Of a DNA stretch of 64,000 bases, positions 35,524 to 44,749 are shown piece by piece. Numbering within the stretch: position 1 is the stretch's first letter; each line of letters starts with the position of its first letter. Position numbers and translations under genes: made by a program. The notes under the pieces are model-generated. The model did no database searches. It was not told where the DNA came from and saw only the letters and a program-made list of their open reading frames with translations. The DNA comes from Paenibacillus_F chitinolyticus_A (GTDB lineage: Bacteria; Bacillota; Bacilli; Paenibacillales; NBRC-103111). The DNA is taken from positions 682,001 to 746,000 of the forward strand of contig NZ_CP173427.1 of NCBI RefSeq assembly GCF_045038035.1. Reading direction: 5' to 3'.

Positions 35524-36684
35524 TTACACGTCCACCCACCGCTGGCGCTCATGGCTTTGCAGAACCGCTTCGACGATTCTCATCACGCCGCATGCCTGAT
35601 TGAAGGTAGCGAACTTTGAACTGGTTTCGTCCGTCTTCCGCGCTCTGCGTTTGCCTATGAGAGAGTAGTAGTCGAGCAGCAGGTTCTTAAGCGCATCGGG
35701 CCAGCCTTCTTCATGACCGCCGGGATAATGGGTGATGGAGGCGGCCTGGGAGCTCATCAGGCTGGCATCGCGCATCTGGATCTGATTGGGCACATCCCGG
35801 GAGCCGATCCACAGCCGGTTCGCTTCCTCCTGGTCCCAGCGCAGGGCGCCTTTTTCGGCGGAAATCTCGAAATACAGCTTGTTTTTGCGGCCGGGACTGA
35901 CCTGGGAGATGCAGAAGACGCCCTTGGTGCCGTCCTCGAACCGGACCAGAATGGACCCGAAATCCTCGGTGTCCACCTCAACGCGTTCGCAATCCTCCGG
36001 CTTGGGCGAGGCGTTCGTGAACGTGGCATGCCCGTCCTTGGGCTTATACCGTACGGGATGGACGATTCCGAGGTCCGCGAAGACCGACACGATCCGGGTG
36101 CCCAGCACGTACTGGACGGTATCGCACCAATGGGAGCCGATATCCGCCATCGCCCGCGAAGGCCCGTTCAGGCGCGAGTCCATGCGCCAGTTATAATCCG
36201 TCTCGTACAGCAGCCAGTCCTGGAGGTAGCCGCCCAGCACATAGTGCGGCTTGCCGTATGCCCGGGAAGCGATCTGCTGCTTGATTTCCTCGACGAGGGG
36301 ATAGTGGCGGTAAATAAACGCCACGCCGGCGACGAGACCTTTTTCCCGCGCAAGCTTCTGCAGTTCATCCGACTCCTCGACGGTAACGGAGAGCGGCTTT
36401 TCGGACAAGACGTGTTTGCCGGCAAGCAGAGCCGCCTTATTGAACGTGTAGTGCAAATGATTGGGCGTACAGTTGTGTACAACGTCGATATCCGGGTCCT
36501 GGATAAGCTCCATGGCGTCTCCGTAATACAGGGGGATCCGGTAGCGGGCCGCCGCTTCCTCCGCATGCGACAGCCGAGAAGAAGCAATCGCGACGACTTG
36601 AACCGAAGGCACCCGCTGGAGGGCCTCGATGTGGGCCATGGCCGAGAATCCCGTCCCGATCACGCCGACTTTAATATCTCCCAT
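35524..36684 (-). CDS. Gfo/Idh/MocA family oxidoreductase
   Basis: 386 residues. N-terminal Rossmann domain (GVIGTGFSAMAH, 6-17), VHNCTPNHLHY and the conserved EKPLSVT (cofactor-proximal Glu-Lys-Pro), then the C-terminal catalytic alpha/beta domain. Members oxidise or reduce sugars and inositols with NAD(P). The substrate is unknown. I chose the ATG at 36684, 6 nt after AGAGGTG, over the GTG that is part of that site. It is divergent from the YcgL-like gene with a 15-nt palindrome between. Confidence 0.9.
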   Translation of the reverse strand: MGDIKVGVIGTGFSAMAHIEALQRVPSVQVVAIASSRLSHAEEAAARYRIPLYYGDAMELIQDPDIDVVHNCTPNHLHYTFNKAALLAGKHVLSEKPLSVTVEESDELQKLAREKGLVAGVAFIYRHYPLVEEIKQQIASRAYGKPHYVLGGYLQDWLLYETDYNWRMDSRLNGPSRAMADIGSHWCDTVQYVLGTRIVSVFADLGIVHPVRYKPKDGHATFTNASPKPEDCERVEVDTEDFGSILVRFEDGTKGVFCISQVSPGRKNKLYFEISAEKGALRWDQEEANRLWIGSRDVPNQIQMRDASLMSSQAASITHYPGGHEEGWPDALKNLLLDYYSLIGKRRARKTDETSSKFATFNQACGVMRIVEAVLQSHERQRWVDV

Positions 36685-36727
36685 TCGTTTCACCTCTTTA
36701 ATTAGTCTGGAATTAGCCTGGTTTGCG

Positions 36728-36742
36728 GTTAACGGCGTTAAC
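36728..36742. promoter_or_regulatory. 15-nt palindrome in a divergent spacer
   Basis: GTTAACG-G-CGTTAAC, perfect 7-nt arms, 44 nt upstream of the oxidoreductase start and 115 nt upstream of the nucleotidyltransferase start. Possible operator. Confidence 0.45.
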
Positions 36743-36857
36743 TTTCAGCTCCCTGGAACAGGCAGCAGGTTACAGAGTAAGCTTTTAATCTGTTTTTACC
36801 CCAAAAAGAGCCGGATTGATTGAAGAACTGAAAAATTTCGGGAAGCGGAGGGCTTTT

Positions 36858-37628
36858 ATGGAAGCGGTCATACGTGAAAAATTAAAAGAAATCGAAGAGA
36901 ACGAGCAGATAAAAGTGTTGTTTGCCGTAGAGTCGGGAAGCCGCGCCTGGGGGTTTCCTTCCAGGGACAGCGACTATGACGTGAGGTTTGTTTATGTCCG
37001 CAGACCCGAATGGTATCTTTCCATCGACGACAAAAGAGACGTGATCGAAGTGCCGATCAACGAGATGCTCGATATTAACGGCTGGGATATCCGGAAAGCG
37101 CTGAAGCTTTTCCGCAAATCGAATCCGCCTCTTATGGAATGGCTGATTTCGGATATCGTCTATCAGGAAGCTTACGGATTCAAGGAAGAGATGCTCCGCC
37201 TCCGCAGCGAGGTGTTCTCGCCCAAGGCGTCTCTTCATCATTATCTGAGCATGGCGAAGGGCAATTTCCGGGAATACCTCCAAAGGGACCAGGTACGGAT
37301 CAAAAAATATTTCTACGTGCTCCGTCCGATTCTGGCCTGCAAATGGATCGAGGAGAATGACACGAACCCGCCTATTCTTTTTCAGGAGCTGGTAGATAAG
37401 CTTCTGCCCGAATCCGGGTTGAAAGATCAGATAAATGAGCTTTTAAGGAGAAAAATAGCCGGGGAAGAACTGGATCTCGAAGCGAGGGTCGAGGAGATTC
37501 ACGCGTTTATCGGGAAAGAGATCGAGCATCTGACGGAGGTGGCCGCGGCAAGCACGGCGGAACTGACGGACCCGACGCCCCTGCTTGACGATGTATATCG
37601 CCGCTATTTGACCCTCGTATGGAAATAA
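36858..37628 (+). CDS. YcgL-like predicted nucleotidyltransferase
   Basis: 256 residues, member of the DNA-polymerase-beta-like superfamily (COG3541, Bacillus YcgL). The active-site pattern GSRAWGF (27-33) followed by DSDYD (37-41) supplies the GS and paired acidic residues. The rest is helical and typical of the family. Target and nucleotide unknown. The ATG at 36858 follows GCGGAGGG; a frame start 42 nt upstream lacks a site. Confidence 0.85.
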   Translation: MEAVIREKLKEIEENEQIKVLFAVESGSRAWGFPSRDSDYDVRFVYVRRPEWYLSIDDKRDVIEVPINEMLDINGWDIRKALKLFRKSNPPLMEWLISDIVYQEAYGFKEEMLRLRSEVFSPKASLHHYLSMAKGNFREYLQRDQVRIKKYFYVLRPILACKWIEENDTNPPILFQELVDKLLPESGLKDQINELLRRKIAGEELDLEARVEEIHAFIGKEIEHLTEVAAASTAELTDPTPLLDDVYRRYLTLVWK

Positions 37629-37666
37629 AGTGCTAGATTTGTCCGTCCGCATACCGCTTAATTACG

Positions 37667-37695
37667 AGAGCCTGGCGTCAGCCGGGCTCTTTTTT
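37667..37695 (+). terminator. Intrinsic terminator
   Basis: AGAGCCTGG (37667-37675) pairs with CCGGGCTCT (37682-37690), one G-T pair, then T to 37695. Confidence 0.85.
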
Positions 37696-37775
37696 ACGTG
37701 CAAAAGCATACCCCCGGCAACTCTCTCATATACTCTATCAGCAGCCAAATGACTGAATAATGCGGAGGGATTGTC

Positions 37776-39152
37776 ATGCTGAAAACGAAGTTGTCCCACT
37801 TTCGCTTTACCCGGATCGCTCTTATCCTTCTCCTTATTTTCATTGTATTCCCGTCCATACAGCCTGCGTACAGAGCTTATGCGGCCGAAGCGGACGGCGA
37901 CCCGGCAGAGAGTATTTACGAAGCGCTTATAAGCGGACAGAAGGTCGCCTCGGACCGGTCCTACGCTGTTCCCGACAAACCGACGGTCTATTTGACGTTC
38001 GACGACGGACCGAGCAAATATACACCGGAAGTGCTGGATATTTTGCGAAAAGAAGGAATCCCCGCCACATTTTTTGTCGTCGGAGAGCACGTGGAGGAAA
38101 ATCCGAAGATGGTCAAGCGGATCGTCTCCGAAGGCCACGCGCTTGGCAACCACAGCTACGATCATACCTACAAGAAGCTGTACTCGGACTACAAAGGCTT
38201 CTGGAGTCAGGTCGAGCAGACTGACCGGGCAATCGAGAAAGCGGCCGGTTTCCGGACCGGCTTGATGCGGGCGCCCGGCGGAACCGCCGAGAATTTCGAT
38301 GCCTTCTACTTCTACTACATGAAGGAAGCGGGCTATACGCTGTACGATTGGGATATCGACAGCGAGGACTCCAAGCGGACGGGCGTTCCCGCTGCGGAAA
38401 TTATCCGCTCGATCCGTAAAGCTCCGCTCAAGCATGAGCTGACGGTTTTGTTTCATGACGGGACCGGTCACAAGGAAACGGTAAAAGCGCTGCCGGAAGT
38501 TATCCGGTACTTCAGGGACAAGGGCTACGCCTTTTCGAGGCTGGACGATCAGGTGAAGCCCGCCCAGTTCCCCGTCCGCAAAGCCGGACGGTGGCACCGG
38601 GGCGCACCCGGCGAAGCGGAATTCGCCCGGACGGCTGCGGCGATGCGAGACTGGGCCGCAGCCGCAGCCGCAACCGTTTCCGGCGCGCGCGCGCCTGTCC
38701 CGTCCGGCGAAGAAGCGGCCGTGGGAGCGGGCTCCGTCCGGCCCCGGCAGGCGGCGCCGCAGCTTCCTCTGACGCTGATCGTAGACGGCAGAAGGACGGT
38801 GCTTCCCCCGGAGCAGGCTCTTTTCCGGGAGGAGCGGCTCGAAGTGCCGCTGCGAGTGCTTGCGCAGCAGATGGGAGCCAAAGTCAGCTGGGACCAGGCG
38901 GCCTTGACGGCCCGCGTCGACTACGGGTTCACCCGGATGGACTATAATCTGCGCGACTACACCTTGTCGGTGCGCCTATGGGCCGGGGTGACGGCCGTCT
39001 ATCATCTGCCTAATATGCGTCTTCTCGACGGGAGTCTCTATGTCCCTCTGAGGAAGACAGTAGAACTGCTGGGAGGCGACATACTAGACTATCACGCGGA
39101 CGACCTCGGGAGAGAAGTGACGATTTCCGGCAGAAGCGCTCTTTTTTCCTAG
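37776..39152 (+). CDS. Secreted polysaccharide deacetylase with C-terminal stalk-like domain
   Basis: 458 residues. Signal peptide (1 to about 36), NodB-type deacetylase domain (about 70-265) with TFDDGP (Asp76, Asp77), HSYDH (His126, His130) and the product-side motifs MRAPGG and LFHD. It removes N-acetyl groups from peptidoglycan or another glycan. After an Ala/Arg-rich linker (about 270-325) comes a C-terminal stalk domain resembling the copper amine oxidase N-terminal domain (VDGRRTVLP, EVPLRVLAQQMGAKVSWD, LYVPLRKTVELLGG), probably for cell-surface binding. GGAGGG precedes the ATG. Confidence 0.93.
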   Translation: MLKTKLSHFRFTRIALILLLIFIVFPSIQPAYRAYAAEADGDPAESIYEALISGQKVASDRSYAVPDKPTVYLTFDDGPSKYTPEVLDILRKEGIPATFFVVGEHVEENPKMVKRIVSEGHALGNHSYDHTYKKLYSDYKGFWSQVEQTDRAIEKAAGFRTGLMRAPGGTAENFDAFYFYYMKEAGYTLYDWDIDSEDSKRTGVPAAEIIRSIRKAPLKHELTVLFHDGTGHKETVKALPEVIRYFRDKGYAFSRLDDQVKPAQFPVRKAGRWHRGAPGEAEFARTAAAMRDWAAAAAATVSGARAPVPSGEEAAVGAGSVRPRQAAPQLPLTLIVDGRRTVLPPEQALFREERLEVPLRVLAQQMGAKVSWDQAALTARVDYGFTRMDYNLRDYTLSVRLWAGVTAVYHLPNMRLLDGSLYVPLRKTVELLGGDILDYHADDLGREVTISGRSALFS

Positions 39153-39224
39153 CAAACTGCTAGTCTATTTTCATAGAGAACGGGGAACACTGGGAATATA
39201 TCATTTCACTAGGAGGCTTTCCCC

Positions 39225-40205
39225 GTGATTTCCAATCGGACGTTCTTATTTGACCAGCCCCATACCCTTCTTCAAAAAGTAGTCGATCAAGTCGCCAAAG
39301 TCGTTGTCGGCAAACGGGATGTGATCGAGAAAAGCGTCATTGCCATGCTGTGCGGAGGCCATGTTCTTCTGGAAGATGTGCCGGGCGTCGGCAAAACGCT
39401 GCTTGTCCGCAGTCTGGCAGCCACGGTAGGCTGCGGCTGTAAAAGAATTCAATGCACGCCGGATTTAATGCCGTCGGATATTACGGGCGTTTCCGTATTC
39501 CAGCCGCAAACCGCCGCCTTCGAATTCAGACCGGGACCGATTATGAATCCGGTCGTCCTCGCCGACGAACTGAATCGCGCGCTGCCCAGGACACAGGCGG
39601 CCTTCTTGGAAGCCATGGAGGAGCGCAGCGTAACCGTGGACGGTGTCACCTACGAGCTTCCGAAGCCTTTCCTGCTGCTCGCCACGCAAAATCCGCTCGA
39701 TCATGAAGGGACGTATCCCATTCCCGAGGCGCAGTTGGACCGCTTCCTGATGAAGCTGTCGCTCGGCTATCCGGAGCACGGGGACGAAGTCGGCATGCTG
39801 GAGCAGCAGCTTCAGCGGCGTTCGGAGGGCAGCTTGAGGCCTGTTTTGCTGCAGGAAGAATGGGTGCAGCTGCAGAACGAGGCCGCCACGGTCAACGTTG
39901 ACGAGTCCCTGCGTGAGTATATCGTAAGCCTCGCCGGGGCCACGCGGAGGCATCCCGATCTGCGGCTCGGGGCCAGTCCCCGCGCCTCCGCGGCCTTGAT
40001 GCGGGCCGCTCAGGCCAGAGCGCTGATGCAGGGCCGCCGCTACGTCGTGCCCGACGACATCAAATGCCTGGCCGTGCCCGTTTTCGCCCATCGGCTGCTG
40101 CCGTCGACGGATGCGCTTATCGGCGGCAGGACCCCGCAGGCTGCGGTGGAAGCGGCCGTCGCTTCCGTGCCGATTCCCGTGCTGCGTTTCGCGGCTGTCC
40201 GCTAG
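39225..40205 (+). CDS. MoxR-family AAA ATPase
   Basis: 326 residues. Walker A GVGKT in EDVPGVGKTLLVRS, Walker B VVLADELNR, sensor region LATQNPLDHEGTYPIPEAQLDRF. MoxR ATPases act as chaperones with the DUF58 and transglutaminase proteins encoded downstream. The start is GTG, after GGAGG. First gene of a three-gene operon. Confidence 0.94.
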   Translation: MISNRTFLFDQPHTLLQKVVDQVAKVVVGKRDVIEKSVIAMLCGGHVLLEDVPGVGKTLLVRSLAATVGCGCKRIQCTPDLMPSDITGVSVFQPQTAAFEFRPGPIMNPVVLADELNRALPRTQAAFLEAMEERSVTVDGVTYELPKPFLLLATQNPLDHEGTYPIPEAQLDRFLMKLSLGYPEHGDEVGMLEQQLQRRSEGSLRPVLLQEEWVQLQNEAATVNVDESLREYIVSLAGATRRHPDLRLGASPRASAALMRAAQARALMQGRRYVVPDDIKCLAVPVFAHRLLPSTDALIGGRTPQAAVEAAVASVPIPVLRFAAVR

Positions 40206-40214
40206 GGGGACGCC

Positions 40215-42056
40215 ATGATGAAATCTTGGCTGAATCTGGCGGCGAGTGTTGCGGGAGCGGCGGGAGCGCACGCCTTTTACCTCGTTTTAGGGGGAGTGGC
40301 TCCCCTAATCATCGAGTGTCTGCTCTGGGCGAATGTGGTCTCCGGCGCTTCCGTCCTGTTCTTCACGCTTAACGGGGCGGAAGTTTCCCGCGGCCTCGGG
40401 GCGCCCCGGCTTTTTGCCGGTCAGAACGCGGAAGTGAAGCTTGTCGTGTCTCAGCGCTCTCTGCTGCCCGTATGCTGGATGGTCATCCGCGAACACTGGG
40501 TGCATGAGGGGCGGGAAGAGAACATCTGCAAGTCGCTGCTTTGTTTTCCCTGGAACGCGCCGACTGTATCACTTTCATACAGCCTGGAAGATGTAGGGCG
40601 GGGACAGTATGTTTTGGAACGGACAGAACTGCTTTGCGGGGATTTGTTCGGGCTGTTCACCAAAAGGCGCCTCGTGAAAACAGAAGCCGCCTTCACGGTC
40701 TACCCGGCGCCTGAATCATTCGGGCTGCGTGGAGTGCCGGGTGCGGAAAGCGAAAGCCGGGGGAAGCCGTCCCGGCACCTCCGTACAACCGGTGTGTCTG
40801 CCGGCATCCGGGCCTATGCCGCGGGAGATCCCATGTCATGGATCGACTGGAAAGCGACCGCCCGTACAGGCTCGCTGCAGACGCAGTTGCGTTCCGGGGT
40901 GGTTAAACCGTCCCGGATTATCGTGCTCGACACGGACCCGGGCTGCGGGGGAGCGGACACCGGGTGCGAATGCGTGCATTCTGCGGGCAAGGGCGCGAAA
41001 GGCCGGAAGAGTGCAAGAAGCGCAAATAAAGGCAAGAGCGGGAGCGAAGGCCGCAGCCTTACGAGCAGGAAGAGCGATGGATCCGGGGAAAGCGGCCGGG
41101 GTGAGAAGCTCGGCAGCCCGACCGGGACATTAATTCCAAATTCGGCAGACCGGAACTACCCGGCTAGAACGGATGAACATCCGCAAGCAGACCGCCGCCG
41201 ACTCGCTTTCGGCAAAAGCAAACCCATCCGCGGCAAGCGCCCGGCATCCGGCCCATGTGGTCTGGGACAGGCCATGCTGGAGAAGCGGATCCGTCTTGCC
41301 GCCTACGCCGTCCTTGAACCGGATACGGGAACAGGCGGGATCGTTACGGGGACCTCCTTCCGGGAGAGGGCTGTACTTGCTCAATCGGCGCAGCCGTACA
41401 GCTTTCCCGGGTTCCAGGGCATATCTTCTTTTAACCCGGATAACGGCGCTCCGGCTCCAGCTGCAAGCGCGCCTTTGGACCTGCTGGCGGCCGTCCGGGG
41501 CGAGACAGGCAAAGGAGTTCACATGCTGCGCAAGGAGCATGCTTCCAGAGGCCCGGGCGTTACGCTGCTTTATCTGACTTCACGTTTGGACGAAGCCCTG
41601 ATTGTCTGTGCCATGGAACTGCTTGCCGCAAGACGGCCTCTGCAGATTGTGTACGTTTCACAATCGCACACGCTCACGTCTCTGGAGCAAAAAAGGCTCT
41701 CCGTGCTGCGTGAAGCCGGGGTGGAGACGGCTTGTTTTGCCGCCGCGGAAGATAGGGCCGCTGAGGCGCCTGCCGCGGGACGCAGGCTAAACGCAAACAA
41801 GACAGGCTCCGCCGTCAGCAAACGGTCATTTTTCATGAAAAAAAATAAAGCGAAACGAATGCAAATGCCTGTCTCCGCCGATAATTTCGCGGGAATTCAG
41901 GAAATGGAGAGCGCCGGCAGAAACGTTTATCCGGGAGTCGAGTCCAGGTCATCCGGCAGTAATGTTTTTTCTACTGAGCATTCGTTTGTCCCTCACAGCA
42001 TCGTAGGAGATAAAGAGAAGCCGAAAGAGGGAGGGACGGAAGATGCAATCGGTTAA
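40215..42056 (+). CDS. DUF58-domain protein with long insertion
   Basis: 613 residues against about 400 usual for the family. Two N-terminal membrane segments (about 10-50), then the DUF58 signature RTTGVSAGIRAYAAGDPMSWIDWK-like core (192-214), interrupted after PSRIIVLDTDPG by about 110 residues of Lys/Ser/Gly/Arg-rich low-complexity sequence (about 243-352), before the von Willebrand-like strand resumes. Another 90-residue unrelated tail ends the protein. It overlaps the transglutaminase gene by 14 nt. Role: membrane partner of MoxR. Confidence 0.9.
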   Translation: MMKSWLNLAASVAGAAGAHAFYLVLGGVAPLIIECLLWANVVSGASVLFFTLNGAEVSRGLGAPRLFAGQNAEVKLVVSQRSLLPVCWMVIREHWVHEGREENICKSLLCFPWNAPTVSLSYSLEDVGRGQYVLERTELLCGDLFGLFTKRRLVKTEAAFTVYPAPESFGLRGVPGAESESRGKPSRHLRTTGVSAGIRAYAAGDPMSWIDWKATARTGSLQTQLRSGVVKPSRIIVLDTDPGCGGADTGCECVHSAGKGAKGRKSARSANKGKSGSEGRSLTSRKSDGSGESGRGEKLGSPTGTLIPNSADRNYPARTDEHPQADRRRLAFGKSKPIRGKRPASGPCGLGQAMLEKRIRLAAYAVLEPDTGTGGIVTGTSFRERAVLAQSAQPYSFPGFQGISSFNPDNGAPAPAASAPLDLLAAVRGETGKGVHMLRKEHASRGPGVTLLYLTSRLDEALIVCAMELLAARRPLQIVYVSQSHTLTSLEQKRLSVLREAGVETACFAAAEDRAAEAPAAGRRLNANKTGSAVSKRSFFMKKNKAKRMQMPVSADNFAGIQEMESAGRNVYPGVESRSSGSNVFSTEHSFVPHSIVGDKEKPKEGGTEDAIG

Positions 42057-44685
42057 AAAAACGCTTATTTCGTCCTATAAAGCAGCGGGTGCCGGGACTT
42101 ATTCTGAAAGGAGCCAAGCTGCCGGACGTCTCGTTGAGAACGGAAAACAGGGGGAAGTCTCCTGGGTACGGGACGCGGCGCTGACCGTGATTTGGTATAT
42201 GCTTCTGCTCGAATGGCTGAATCCGCTTGCTCTCGGAGCCGGTGAGTTCCAGCCTTTCGGTATCACTCCTTATGCGGTCATGTTCGGATACTTTCTGTTG
42301 ATTTCAGCCGGCGTGCGTTCCTTTGCGCTGTTATGGACACTTAAGCTGGCCGGGATTGCCGCCGTTTCGGGCTATCAGTTTCAAAAAGAGCTGTTTCCTT
42401 TCGGCCCTTGGCCGGTCCGGCTTTGGGAAACATTCTTGACTGACCTCGACTACATGGCATCCGGTCAACTTGGCGCGCTCAGCGGATTGACCGAATCGCT
42501 GCTGTTTTTGTTCGGGGCGGCCGCTTTTATATCGGCCTCCCATCAACTGCTGCTGCACCGGCAAAACGGGGCCTGGTTTGCAGCCGCAACCGGCGGTTAC
42601 TTGATGCTCCTCCAGATCGGCCTCGGCATCGACACAACGCCCGGTTTGATCCGCACCGGGGCGCTCGGACTGCTTCTGCTTGCGGCTCTGACCGTTCCCC
42701 GTCTGCGGAGACAATTCGGCATTGCCGAAACCGGCCGCGGCGGATCTTTGCCGTGGATGGGCATCAGCTTGTTGGTTGCCGCGGTTTTCTATGCGGCGGG
42801 TAACCGGGCAGCGGGAGAAGCCGGATCGGCGGCAAAAATGAAGCCTCTGAGCTTGTCCGCCGCCGCAGACAAGTGGGCTTCGCTTACGCGCGGGCATACG
42901 GTCCCGGGCGCCGGACAAACCAACGGCTCATCCCTGAGAATTTCAGGATACGGAGCCGATGATTCCTTGCTGGGCGGCGCGCTGATTTCAGACAACCGGG
43001 TTGTGTTTACCGCCCGGACGCCGGTTCTAGCGTATTGGCGCGGGGAAGCCAAGAGCGTCTATGACGGGCGTGGCTGGTCTCAGCCTTCCGGCACGCTCCG
43101 TCCGGCATTCACCGCTTTGCCGGGGCAGACGGAGTCGGCGGGGAGGGGGACGGTTTCTACGGGCGGCGCGTCGCCCGCAGAGGTTAGTGCCGGAGCGGCC
43201 CCCGGTAACGGACAGTCTGCGGAGGGAAGGAGCACGGCTTCGGTCGATCGCAAAGCCTCTGATGCGGCAGCCGTTAAAGGACTCTACACCCAGGAGATTA
43301 CCGGGATTTCAGGGCAGCTGGGGATGCAGCTGTTTGCCGGAGGTGAAGTGGTGAAGCTGGAAGAAGCCAAAAATACTTCCGGCCAATCCGTCAAGCCGGA
43401 GGCCTTCTGGCTGAATAACGAGAGCGGGAAAGTTGCCCTTCCCGTGACGGATGACCCGCTGCAAGCCTACCGTGTGACGGTCAGGCCTTTTGCATTCGGC
43501 AGCGGCTGGTCCATGCCCGATCCGGGCCCGCAAGCGTCCGCGGTTATGCCGGTGAGCGACGCCGAGATCAGAAGCGGATTGCGAAGCAGCGTGAATGGGA
43601 CGGGAAATAGCGGAGATGGTAGAGGGAATGGGGCCATGGACGAAAATACCGGCGGTATGGGGACCGCAGGAGGCGGTTCTCGTTCAAGCAATAGCGGCGG
43701 AAACCCCGAGCGGTACACGCATGCTTCAGCTGCGCTTGCCGAACCGGAGCCTGCCGAGCTCGCCGCGTACCTCCAGCTCCCGGACCGGCTGCCGCAGCGC
43801 GTCCGCGACCTTGCGGAGCGCGTGACCGCCGGCAGCGGGCAGAACCGCCTTGCGGCGGCGCTCGCCCTGGAGCGGTACCTTCGCACGGAGTACCGCTACA
43901 GCATGGACAAGCCGACGCTCCCCGCCGCCGGCGAAGACTTTGTCGACCACTTCCTGTTCGTCGACAAGCTGGGGTACTGCGACCATTTCTCGTCGGCCAT
44001 GGTCGTGATGCTGCGCGCGGCGGGCATTCCCGCGCGCTGGGTCAAAGGCTTCGCCCCCGGCGAAGCGGGCGAACGCGGCCCGGACGGCAGCCTGGCGGTT
44101 ACCGTCCGCAGCCGCGACGCCCACTCGTGGGCCGAAGCGTACATCCCGGGCGCCGGCTGGCTCGCGTTCGAGCCGACGCCCGGCTTCGCGGCTCCGTCCG
44201 GCGCCGGAGCCGGGGCCGTGCCCGCAGCCCTCTCCTCGCCGGAAGAGGAGACGGCCGCCGCGGACACGGCAAGCCCTTGGGCAGCGGAGCTGCTGCCCGC
44301 ACTTGCCCGGGCGGCCGATTCGCCGGCCGCCCTCGGTTCGGCCGCGCTGCTCGCCCTGCTGGGCGCGGCCTGGCTGCTGCGGCGCTTCCGGCCGGGCGGC
44401 CACGCCCATGCGCCGCTGCGCAAGAGCGCGGCGCTCCGCCGCGGAACGGGCAGCACGGCGCTGATGGAGCGGCTGTGGCTGAAAGTGTTCCGCAGCCACG
44501 GCCGTCTGGCGCCGCAGCAGACGCTGCGCGAGTACGTCGCCGAAATCGCCGGTCTTGATCCCGGCCGCCGACGCGCGCTGGAGGAATTTGCCGCTTTGTA
44601 CGAGGAAGTCCGCTACGACCGAAGCGGCGCCGGGATTGTCGGCAAAGGTCGCATTCTGGAGCTTTGGAAGCGGATCGAAGGCTAG
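42043..44685 (+). CDS. TgpA-like transmembrane transglutaminase
   Basis: 880 residues. Five to six N-terminal membrane segments (about 40-260), a long low-complexity extracellular region rich in Gly/Ser/Ala (about 350-560), and a transglutaminase-like domain with Cys646 (GYCDHFSSAMVVMLRAAGIP) and His694 (RDAHSWAEAY), followed by a membrane segment (about 765-785) and a cytoplasmic DUF4129-type tail. Completes the MoxR/DUF58/TgpA module. It starts within the preceding gene, after GAGGGAGG. Confidence 0.93.
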   Translation: MQSVKKTLISSYKAAGAGTYSERSQAAGRLVENGKQGEVSWVRDAALTVIWYMLLLEWLNPLALGAGEFQPFGITPYAVMFGYFLLISAGVRSFALLWTLKLAGIAAVSGYQFQKELFPFGPWPVRLWETFLTDLDYMASGQLGALSGLTESLLFLFGAAAFISASHQLLLHRQNGAWFAAATGGYLMLLQIGLGIDTTPGLIRTGALGLLLLAALTVPRLRRQFGIAETGRGGSLPWMGISLLVAAVFYAAGNRAAGEAGSAAKMKPLSLSAAADKWASLTRGHTVPGAGQTNGSSLRISGYGADDSLLGGALISDNRVVFTARTPVLAYWRGEAKSVYDGRGWSQPSGTLRPAFTALPGQTESAGRGTVSTGGASPAEVSAGAAPGNGQSAEGRSTASVDRKASDAAAVKGLYTQEITGISGQLGMQLFAGGEVVKLEEAKNTSGQSVKPEAFWLNNESGKVALPVTDDPLQAYRVTVRPFAFGSGWSMPDPGPQASAVMPVSDAEIRSGLRSSVNGTGNSGDGRGNGAMDENTGGMGTAGGGSRSSNSGGNPERYTHASAALAEPEPAELAAYLQLPDRLPQRVRDLAERVTAGSGQNRLAAALALERYLRTEYRYSMDKPTLPAAGEDFVDHFLFVDKLGYCDHFSSAMVVMLRAAGIPARWVKGFAPGEAGERGPDGSLAVTVRSRDAHSWAEAYIPGAGWLAFEPTPGFAAPSGAGAGAVPAALSSPEEETAAADTASPWAAELLPALARAADSPAALGSAALLALLGAAWLLRRFRPGGHAHAPLRKSAALRRGTGSTALMERLWLKVFRSHGRLAPQQTLREYVAEIAGLDPGRRRALEEFAALYEEVRYDRSGAGIVGKGRILELWKRIEG

Positions 44686-44693
44686 GGTATGCC

Positions 44694-44722
44694 TTGATTC
44701 ATCCGCCTTTGTTATATATAAT
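44694..44722 (+). promoter_or_regulatory. Promoter of guaA
   Basis: TTGATT (44694-44699), 17-nt spacer, perfect TATAAT (44717-44722). No purine riboswitch fits in the 27-nt leader. Confidence 0.8.
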
Positions 44723-44749
44723 GATCAAGATTATACTAGGAGGCGGACC

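Noticed and set aside
41130..41577. Additional frames on both strands across the DUF58 insert
   Set aside because: The insert is GC-rich low-complexity sequence, so overlapping open frames are expected; the DUF58 frame is supported by flanking domains.
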